From: Haliotis asinina
Lineage: Eukaryota > Mollusca > Gastropoda > Lepetellida > Haliotidae
Direction: 5' to 3'
Assembly: GCF_037392515.1 (NCBI RefSeq)
Contig: NC_090280.1
Location: 26,851,118-26,915,117, forward strand
Length of the DNA: 64,000 bases
The notes below the pieces were generated by a model. The model saw only the letters and a list, made by a program, of their open reading frames with translations. It had not been told where the DNA came from and made no database searches. The position numbers were made by a program, and so were the translations under genes. Positions 22,391 through 33,100 of this stretch are shown here, in pieces (within the stretch, counting starts at the first letter, position 1; each line of letters opens with the position of its first letter).

Positions 22391-23709
22391 GTGGTGTGGC
22401 ACAGTCCCAGCACAATTGTCACTTGGCACTATCTCCTGTATTGGGTTCGGATGGTCTTGCTTGGATGTCTTGGTAACCGTGGGAAGACTGTGATACATGT
22501 TATACTTTATCATTTTGTTTGCAAAAACTTCTTACAAAACCTCAATTCCGCGTTAATGCTTTTGCTCTATATCACTTAATTTATCAGTAAACAACTGGCA
22601 TACAGTCATACACAATGAGGCAGGGAGTGTAACAGTAACTAAGAAAATGATGTCGCACATAGAGAATTCATGATGTACCTAACTTCGGCAGAAACCTTGC
22701 AGTCATTATATACGTGTATACACTACTACTGCTAACTTTTGCTGATCTTTATGGACTTTGTGGCTGTGTGTATTTATGTGCATAGAGTCCAGTGTGCGAT
22801 TCAATGAAAAATTAAGCAACGTTACTCGCGAGCAGCATTGCTTGGATGGATGATCGTGTTTGGCAGCTGGCCTCCTCAGAGTTTCTAAGACTTCTGCCTC
22901 ACAACGAAGCACACGCAACACGTGTGGTCTCATCCTAAGCAGGTAACTTTGTTCGTGAAACAGCGTGTCCCTGGATCCGATACTTCTTTGCAATTACAAG
23001 AATAGACGATATTAATTTGGAATTGACTTGTTTTCATTCTTCAACTTGGACAATAGGGTTACCTTTACCTACCTATGACCTATTGCCTTGCTCATTGTTT
23101 AATGGAGTGACGAGGTACAACCAACAGTTGGTCATAGGATGAATGTGATTTATGGTCCAGTACGACGAAACAGAGGAGATCCGTACATACTCAGTTAGTA
23201 ACCCCCAGTCTCGCGAGCAATCGCGTCAGTATTGTTTCAAACAGAGGATGTTGAAAGACGTGTAAGCTGAATGTCAGGTTTCAAAGATCCCTGGATTCTG
23301 GAGCGGGTTGAATTTGGGGCGAAGCAGGGATGTCTGACTGTTAACTTCGCCATATGCCTTTCGCCGAACAACTGAGCAGATATCACGTAACTTGGGACGA
23401 CCCACCCAGTGGGACTGAAGTATGTTGAGTAACGCCGAGGGTGAAGCACCCCATCGCATGTCAGACCCTCTTGTCAGCTGTGCAACTCTCCGTTGTCGTC
23501 TTCCTACAGACCAGGGTGACATCCCGCCCACCATCAACTCGTAGGATACTGCATTATGTGAGATATATGGACCTGGGGTATGATCGAAAGAAGTTCTGCC
23601 AATGAGTCGTGAAAAGTACATAAGTGAAAGTACATAACTCGAGAAATGTACAAACCAGTCAGCGATATACCAGTTCCCTCACGACTGCCTGTCCATAATT
23701 CAAAATCCG
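22391..23709. other. No supported gene between gypsy B and the Ig receptor locus
   Basis: Minus-strand open frames at 22706-22993 (95 codons) and 23274-23621 (115 codons) look protein-like but match no family I recognise, and no convincing splice context is seen. The right part may include the receptor promoter. I saw no core promoter motif I would defend. Confidence 0.4.
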
Positions 23710-23711
23710 TA

Positions 23712-23846
23712 TACTGGACAAAATAAGTTAGGGATCTTGCTATTTTTCTGATTGATATCTGATCAGTGTGTCAGTAAATACATGTTTCAGTATTAATGAT
23801 TTAAAAATTGACATACATGTATATCCGTAAGTATTTTTGTCCAGTA
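23712..23846. mobile_element. Tc1/mariner-like MITE
   Basis: The terminal inverted repeats are TACTGGACAAAATA at 23712 and its near-perfect complement ending at 23846. TA dinucleotides flank both ends (23710-23711 and 23847-23848), the hallmark target duplication. Length is 135 bp with no coding capacity. Confidence 0.85.
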
Positions 23847-24064
23847 TATAGAGCTTCACGCTGGCCAGGATAATAATAAGCCCAGTCAGTGACCCATAGA
23901 ATCGGTGTCATCGGGATACTTATTTCTTAACAAATATGTTATACACAGATAGTGAATCTACATTTTAACAATCACGGATCCAGCGGGAAGTGGCTGTTAT
24001 AGGGAAATACTGTGGACCGAAACTAAATATTTTGACGCTTTAGAAACTAATGCTGAAGTAAGTG

Positions 24065-24155
24065 ATGTGTCAGTATGAACTGAAATCGTTGGTGGACATG
24101 TTTCTGACTTGCGTTGTGTTTTGGAGATTATATTTGTGGATTATCTATTTGGCAG
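24065..24155 (+). CDS. Receptor exon 1: signal peptide
   Basis: In-frame ATGs lie at 24065 and 24098, with a stop (taa, 24059) just upstream. The second gives the cleaner signal peptide, MFLTCVVFWRLYLWIIYLAG, although an Arg interrupts the hydrophobic core. The donor is ggcag|gtgaaa at 24155/24156, phase 1. The next intron is only 80 bp. Confidence 0.65.
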
Positions 24156-27100
24156 GTGAAAATATCAATAATTATTTTCTTAAATATTTCTATGAACTGT
24201 TTTGTTTTAATGACGAATATTTGTTTTGTGTGCAGGTCTTGCCTCCATGACAACTGGATACCCATACATTCTTACACGGATCGGTGAAGATGTTAACATG
24301 ACCATGAACCCAGAGAATGCCAGCTTCGTATACTCCGTGTGGGTGAATGGTTTGGTATCTACGAAACTGCTTGTAGTCCTGCTCAGGTCACACCATGTAG
24401 AGGTACTCAACACCCCTCACACCGGCAACACGACCAGGATCAGATACACCGGTGAGGACTCACCATCACAGACCGGACAGCTGAGGTTTACCACCTACAA
24501 TGTTACTGTACAGGACGCTGGTACTTACTACTGTCGGGAAATCAATGGAAAGATAGTGTCTGGGTGTAGACAGGTCCTCGTTGTAGTGCGTAAGTACAGA
24601 ATATGGTTAAGAGAAATATGCGTCAATGTATGAATGCACCTAAACTAAAATGTAATTGATCCAATATATCCTTTCAAAGCCGAATAATACATGAGGTATA
24701 ACGTTGTCTGTGTATGTCTGTGTGTGTGAGAGAGGGAGAGAGATAGAGAGAGAGATATATAGATAGACACAGAGACCAAGAGAATGTGAGAGAACTGTCA
24801 TTTGCAGTTTAACATGGACAGCCATGAACCCCAACAGTCATTTGTTGTGAACAACGATCAAGTCTCTTGCACTCCTCTCTCCGGGCAAATGATATATATT
24901 CGCTCCACCAAGGAGACAGTAGATTTGCATTAACGTTTATATTTAATCAACAGAATAGTTAGGAGTATTGATGTATTGCTGGGATCATTACATTGACAAT
25001 AACAGTGACTACTTCATTGATAAAAATGTAGTAGATTTTTAAAATGTAGTAAACTCTTGTTTATTTGCACTCGCATTATGGTCTCAATGGTTTCATATCT
25101 TAATATTTATTCACAGAGAGGCCAACCGCACCTACCATCACCGGACCTGCCTCACCTGTATCAGGTGAGAATGTCACCCTCACATGCTCCTCCTCCTCCC
25201 GGAGTCTGCCCCCGGACCACCCCGCACTGACCATGACCTACATCTGGAGGAGGGGCAGGACCCTCCTAGAATCTGGTGATGAGTTTCCAACAGGTGGAGA
25301 TGACCTGACAATAACCCACGTCAGCAGAGAGAATCATGGAGACACCTACAGCTGCCAGGCTGTGGAGCAGGGGCTGGTGTCTGATTGGAGTCACGGACAT
25401 GTACTGGATGTCCTCTGTAAGTATGAACGTGCCTTGTTCACTGTATAAGAACCTTTGCATAGAAGCAATGGACACATATAACGTTTCTATCCTGAATCAT
25501 TATTAAAATAGTACCTTGGTAGTTCGAAACGGAATTAACGACAACATAGCCAAAATCTGTGATGAAAGCGGTCAGCTTCTACGGTTTCTTGTGTCGCAAA
25601 ACACATCAATACTTTAAAATTATGTCAGATCGCTCTTGTTCATCTAGATATGTGTTTTATGAGCAATAGCGTGCACTGACCTCTCAGCTCAGATACAGAA
25701 GAACAACACAAAACTAACAACACATGATATAGATTGAACGGATCTGATATGGAAACGAATGTGTCAGGTTATGTTATGATTTTAGAGAATGTACAAGCAA
25801 GGACTCACAAAGGTAAACACAAACTATTTGCACAAATCGAAACATAAGAGTTACCTTGGAGCTAATATACCAATTTCGACCAGTACCAAGATAGGCACGT
25901 GTCATGAGAGTTCTATTGATATTAATTATGGACCATTCAAACTTGAATGTGATAGTAATAAAGGCCGGTGTCTCATGTTCAAAGAGTATTATGTAGGGGT
26001 GGGGGGATTTCTGGAAATTTCAAAACTCAACGTGATAATACTTCACGGACATGCTGTTTTCAAATATGTTTTAAGTAGCCTTTTCGTGTCCCTTTGATAT
26101 TCTGATTGCTTCCTGGACACGTGTTGATATTCTGTCAAGTAGGGAAAGTGTAAATTTAGAGTATTTTCTACTTGGGATTGTATGCAGATGTTCACACAAG
26201 ACAAACCTTTCTCTCATTAACTTTTCATTTACCTTCTTAGGTACCTAAATCATCTGTTAATAGCCTCCCCAGACACGACCACAAAACAAGCTCAAACAAG
26301 TCTCGAACCGTCACTGAGGACAGTGTGACCTACCGGAAGCAATTGCGCCATGACAGTTGTTCGTGTATATGTAACTTGGCGGCGCTCAGCGGCCACTGAC
26401 GCAATACATTTCAGAGTTCGGTTTGTTACTCACGGTTCAACTATAGCTCTATAGTCGTGACTCTATGTCGTTGGGTGATGCTGATTTGGGCGCCATACCT
26501 GATGTCGTCACAGTACATAACCGTATTTATTCCAAATTACTGTCATGGCATAACATAAGTTGACTGTGATGATCAAGGTCGCGATTGATTACTTGATCAT
26601 GCCAACTGCGTATAACACTAGTATTCTATTTGGTGTTCCTTAACTAGGATCAATGACGCTAAGTGAGCAGGAAAGTAGTTTGAATGTGTTTCCCTTTACT
26701 AACCATCACACCCCTACCTCCCACCAAGACACACACACACCTTCCTTTGTGCATAACAGAAACCATTCGGAGGCAACTTCTTATTTGCATGTATTTTATA
26801 AGTGAATAGTTCACAATAATTAGGATCAGCATTCGAGTGGAGTACAATTTCCGTTGTAAGTTCTAGTCAAACTGTAGACGTATTGACCATCGCACATGAT
26901 ATATTCCAGATGGACCTGATCAGATACACTTTAACGGCACAAGCTGGAAGTAGAAGAAGGGAAACCGGTAACAGTGAGATGTTCAGCTGACTGTAACCCT
27001 GCCTGCACTGTGACCTGGTGGGACACATCCAGACAGGTGGTGATTACAGGACACAGGGAGGCTGTGTTGTCTATACCAGCTGTAGACGGGTCTGTGTCTG

Positions 27101-30100
27101 GGCAGTACACGTGTCACGTCAACAACACTCATGGGAGTGCCTCACGGAACTTGACACTGGAGGTCTATAGTAAGGCCTCCACACATTCCGGAAACATACA
27201 TTAGTAACATATTATGTGACATTTAAAATTATATTTGAATGAGGCATGTAATGACTGTTTCAGTTTTTATCCTTTCACATTTTTCAAAACACACAGAGAT
27301 TCTGAACAGGCATTTATTCAAACTTGTAATATGTCTCAGGAGGTCAATCGTGACTATTAATCTGACGACATAACATCAAGTCAGTGTGATTCTTCACTCT
27401 CAGATTCTCCAAAAGCAAAATAAATCAGATTTGAACTGAGGAGAACAAAACATTATATATTTACTCTATTACATACATCATTTATATAATTCGACAAACA
27501 ACCCAGTTCCAGTAAATCCTAACATTGGCGACACTTGCGACATTGAACACATTTCAATGTGATCTTATGTTGTATGTATGTTGAATCAAAGGAAAGCGTT
27601 TATTTAATATCGTGAATGTTGCAGCACGTGAGTTAAATAAATCTGGTATCGTTTACACCGTACCTGTGGCTGCCGCCTATTCTGTCCTCATTGTCGTCAT
27701 CGCTTTCGCCATCGTCGCCCTCCTTTTCCGAAGAAACAGGATCACGAAAGGTATTGTCTTTGTGTTGATACAATACAGTGTTACCGTATATCCTGTTATT
27801 CGTCTCGTCAGTCTTTTACTACAATTACAACAAGTGCATTTGAATCCTTTCTGAATTATAATTTGCGTCAGAAGTGATTATATACGACAAAATGTTATGG
27901 ATGTCAACTTCTTCTTTATTGTTTTCACAACGTTTCTGGGCTATTCGTTGCCCCTTCGTCAGGTGGATGCTAACTAACAGTGAAACAGGATATATACACT
28001 AGAAATGTACATGAAGCCAGAGTGATGATTTTAAGCATGTATATACAATTAAAACATAGCAGATGAAAAGAGAATTAAAATATACAAAGGCTGGTATGGT
28101 GTTGTGACAATAGGTTAAGCAATAGAAGCCAATGTATTTGATTGGTGTGCAATAGTTGGAGGGGGGCGGGGGGCGGGGAGGGAATGATAGTCTAACAATA
28201 TACGAAAGCTAGGATAAGATACTAAGGATGGGATGATGGTGTAACAGTGGATTAGCAGGTGACGGAGTGGAGTGTGACGGATTGTTCACAATATGTTCAG
28301 AAAGGGCTGACTTTAGATCTGATTTTTCTACCGAAGTTCTGTGCTCCTTCAGCCTAATGTCAGTGGGGCGAGATGTCATTCCTACATAGCTGCTGCCACA
28401 GTCACACATAGGCTTGTACATGCAGCCCCTGGGCTTGTGGGTGGTCTTGGTTGGTGTACATCGTCCATTGGCCTTAATAATGGTCTTCAGTGTTTTGTCA
28501 GACCAGAAGGTCACATCTGTTCCGGCAGTTTTCTTGAGCAGTCGGCTGATGTGGTGGCTAATCTGACCTTGGTAGGGAATGTTAATTCTAACTGGGGGTG
28601 GTTCAGGTTTTGGTTGGCGTTCTTCTTGCTGTTGCAGGGCTGATGATATGGTTCTGTCTACAAGTTGTTTCGAATAGCCGTTGAGGTTGATGAATGTAGT
28701 TCTTAAATGGTCTATTTCCATTTGGAGATGGTCAGAATCGCACATAGATTTGGCTCGTCTGGTCAATGTGGAGATAATTGCACGTTTGATCTGGGGGTGA
28801 TGGTTGGAGAGGTAGTGAATATACTGGTCGGTGTGGGTGGGGTTTCTGTAGACGTAGAGGGTAATGTTGTTGGGGGAGTGCAAGGATACATCTAGGAAGG
28901 GTAGTTTCTGTTGGTCTTCTATTTCCATCGTGAACTGGATGCGCAGATGCTGCTTGTTGGGATGATCAAGAAGGGTGGCAGGGTCATGGTGGGGATCTAG
29001 GATTTGAAGGTGTCATCCACCTTTCTGTACCAGCAGAGTGGTTGGAAAGGGGGTGTAGTCAGAGCTGTCTCTTAGAAGTGATTACACTAAGGTATGTTTT
29101 ATCTATTTCAGGAAGTAAAGTGTACAGGTGAGGACACCCAATAGCAGATAACTGTTGACGGTATATCATTTCAAGAACACTGAGAAGACCACAGCGTTTA
29201 TATGTGTACAAATTAAGGTACAGGTTTAGCCCTTCAAGTTACGGTACAGTGTTACCCTCATATGTTAAGGTACAGAGTTACTCCTACTGGTTAAGGTACA
29301 GGGTTACTGCTACAGAGTTACTCCTACATGTTAAGGAACAGTTACTCCTACGGGTTAAGGTGCGAGGTTACTCCTACAGAGTTACTCCTACAAGTTAAGG
29401 TACAGTGTTACTCCTAGAGGATAATATAAGGTACAGAGTTACTCCAACAGGTTAAAGTATAGAGTTACTCCCACTAGGTAGGGTACAGAGCTACTCCTAC
29501 GGGTTAAGGTACAGAGGTACTCCTACTACGTACGGTCCAGACTTACTCCTACAAAATAAGGTTCAGTGTTTCTCTCATAAAGTTAAGGTACTGAAAAGAA
29601 AGAAACGGATACCGGATTAGCATTGCCGTTTGTATTTTCAAGGTGAGCATTACAAGTTCAGGATAATCACAGAAGTTGTTGTCGCCAGGTAGGCCCAGGT
29701 GGGTAATATCAGCGTCGGCAGCTAACTATTTAAATGCTGATCTTTTCGCAGTTTAACGTTGCAGTCTGGTGTATGCCATGTAATGTTATGAACTGCTTAA
29801 TCCTTCACCTCATGCATGTCTTTCAGAGCTGGAGACCGCAGTATGGCTGACAACGAAGCACAATTTCAACAAGATCCAATTGGTAAGTATGTGAAATCTG
29901 GTGTCGACGTATTCGTAACCCGTGCAGATTGTATGAGCGTACTGCACATCATTTATTGTTTGGAGAGACGTGGGATAGTCTAGTGATTTTTCGTCAGGCC
30001 GAGGAAGGTGAGTCGATATTCCAGCAATATCTGGGATACACCAGAAATGGGCTTCACACATTGTACACATGTGATGAATCAAACCCGTGTTTTTGGCGTA

Positions 30101-33100
30101 ACGAGCGAACGCCCTCTCCACTAGCTTGTAACTACCCCCGCCGTTCCGTTATGTGGAGGACCCGGGTTCCATGTGCCGAGTGCAACATGTCGCAACAAGC
30201 AAACGAATAATTGAAATTCGTGTTTATGACATCTGGATAAGATATGTCTAGTAATAATGAGACAGTCAGTCGTCATTTATAGCGTGATACATGTAATTTA
30301 AATATTGTACCGGAGATGACGCGAACGCCATTGTACATCAGGTCGCACAATAAGAAGCAGGGGAAAGTTGGATTTTTATCAAACTTAATAGGTTATGCTC
30401 ACAAATATCATGTTGAACTTTTGTTCGTCATTACTCAAGGTCAGTTTATTGAAAATGAGTGCAGCAACACCTCACAAGTAATGGAACTCTCAACCCCCTC
30501 TCCCACCCAAGTGCCACACTCCACCCCAACCCCCACCTCCACCCAACCGCCATGCGCCACCCCAAACCCCACCCCAAACCCCACCTCCAACCAACCGCCA
30601 TGCGCCATCCCAAACCCCACCCAAACCCCACCTCCAACCAACCGCCATGCGCCATCCCAAACCCCACCCCAACCCCCACCTCCACCAAACAACCCCTTGC
30701 CACCCCAAACCCCAACCCAACCCCCACCTCCACCAAACACCCCCTTTCCACCCCAAACCCCACCTCCACCAAACAACCCCTTGCCATCCCAAACCCCACC
30801 CCAACCCCCACCTCCACCAAACAACCCCTTGCCACCCCAAACCCCACCCCAACCCCCACCTCCACCAAACAACCCCTTGCCACCCCAAACCCCACCTCCA
30901 CCAAACAACCCCTTGCCATCCCAAACCCCAACCCAACCCCAACCTCCACCCAACCGCCATGCGCCACCCCAAACCCCACCCCAAACCCCACCTCCAACCA
31001 ACCGCCATGCGCCATCCCAAACCCCACCCAAACCCCACCTCCAACCAACCGCCATGCGCCATCCCAAACCCCACCCCAACCCCCACCTCCACCAAACAAC
31101 CCCTTGCCACCCCAAACCCCAACCCAACCCCCACCTCCACCAAACACCCCCTTTCCACCCCAAACCCCACCTCCACCAAACAACCCCTTGCCATCCCAAA
31201 CCCCACCCCAACCCCCACCTCCACCCAACCGCCATGCGCCATCCCAAACCCCACCCCAACCCCCACCTCCACCAAACAACCCCTTGCCACCCCAAACCCC
31301 ACCCCAACCCCCACCTCCACCCAACCGCCATGCACCACCCCAAACCCCACCCCAAACCCCACCTCCACCAAACAACCCCTTGCCATCCCAAACCAAGCTG
31401 TTACGTAATAGATATGTGTTCAAGTAGATCTTTAAGAATCTACAAGTACAAGTAATCTACCCCGTGAAAATCTAGATTTGACATGCTCTTCACAAAATAT
31501 TAACTGTTAGACTATCTGCTTCATTTACGTCTGGCATCATGTCCTAATTGCTGAAATCAATGGTCATGATGTTAAACACGAGGTTGTCTGGTCGAGGCTC
31601 GATGTTACAACAGTTTGCCATAGCTGGAATATTGCTGAGTGCGATGTAAACGCCTATAGAACCATTGGTATTATTTCTTCTTGTAATACTTAGTTTAATA
31701 GTTTCTGACTATACACTTCTACCTACAGACCTGTATGCCAAGGTGGACCAAAAGAGAAACCTTCCCACCTTAGGTGAGGGGCGGTAGGGTAGCCTAGTGG
31801 ATAAAGCGTTCTCTTGTCCGTTTGTCTTTGTTGTCACAATGTGCAGGTGGAGGTGCGGTCTAGAGCACTGACTTTCACTGTTTTAATGGCTTTTCTTTGT
31901 CGTGAAAGAAACTATGGTTATGGGTGCGAATCCCCAAATATGGTTCTTTGTTTGTCAGCATCAGACCAGAGGTGTTTAACACAAGCTGTAGTCAGTGTCA
32001 CTGAGAGATGTAAAGAAACATTTAAACGAAGATTTCAACGACACTCGCACACACACTCGCTATTTTTGACAAGTTATTATTAGGTGTCTTTGTTGTAAGA
32101 GATTACTGTAAGTTTGGCATCCTACAGAAGTTTGACAGCCACCCTATAGAAGCTTTTTTGCCCATTTTTAATTAATTTCCAAATGTACATGTTGAAATAT
32201 TAAGCTACAAAATTCAAGAAAATACGTTGATATTTAATGAAAAAATGGCGAAACCCCGAATTAATGCTTCAGTACCAATCTCACACAACTCTTCTATAGT
32301 TCATTTACTTTGTTCTCTTTTCCACAGTGTCTGATGTTTATGCCACGGTACAAGAGGCTCAATGCAGACACTTCATGAACAGGGCTTATGCCGGCGCAGG
32401 GCCATCGGTAAGTGGGTACTGGAACTGTTTTCCTACAATACAAAACTGACAGGAAGATAATTTATTACCATTTAGTCAGTGTGTCGTAAAGACATGGATA
32501 CGAAATAGGCAACGTAAGGTGATGAGTAAGTGAGTGAGTGAGTGAGTTTGGTTTTACGCCGCTTTCAGCAATATTCCTGCAACATCACCACGGGGGAACT
32601 CCAGAAATGGACTTTGCACATTGTACTAATGTGGGTAATAGAACCGGGTCCCTCGGCGTGAGGAGCGAACGCTTTAACCAGTAGGCCACCCCACCACCCC
32701 GCGAGATAATGAATGCAATTGAGAAGATCGATGCTCATTATGTAAACCATTGATTTTCTCGTTCATTCGTTGACGTCAACTGCTGAGTGTTGCGTAAAGC
32801 AAACCTAACATATCATAAAAGATCTGTCAACACAGAACAGCAAACATATGTGTCATCACTTAGTTCACCAATGGGTGTAGGTTAAAGAGAAGAATAAAAA
32901 AGCTCGCAGCTATCAGGTCGAGGCCACAGACAAAGTTCTAAAACAATGTTTTTCTTTCATTAAGAACAGACTTACATATCACTAGCAGAAGGACAGTATG
33001 TTCTCACTACGTCTATCAATAATTTCAATGATGATGTTATTACATTATGTTCATATTCATATTCATATTAAATAATGCAAAAACTTACAAAACCTACCAA

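Larger units (their letters stand above)
27881..29073 (-). mobile_element. 5'-truncated Penelope-like element in receptor intron 5
   Basis: It is bounded by the 11-bp direct repeat agaagtgatta at 27870-27880 and 29074-29084. On the minus strand it starts within RT at a VDDT block (near 29010), continues through the RT C-terminus and a GIY-YIG endonuclease, and ends in a 3' region with a hammerhead-like motif. It is antisense to the receptor, so it could be spliced out harmlessly. Confidence 0.88.

Noticed and set aside
22706-22993. 95-codon minus-strand frame
   Set aside because: No domain or supporting signals. Cannot be separated from chance.
23274-23621. 115-codon minus-strand frame upstream of the receptor
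   Set aside because: Protein-like composition but no recognised family, no splice context and no repeat relatives in the window. Left unannotated as a gene.
30316-31455. Long Pro/Thr/His-rich and Gly/Trp-rich open frames on both strands
   Set aside because: They lie in a C-rich minisatellite with few stop-capable triplets. All frames on both strands are open, which is compositional.
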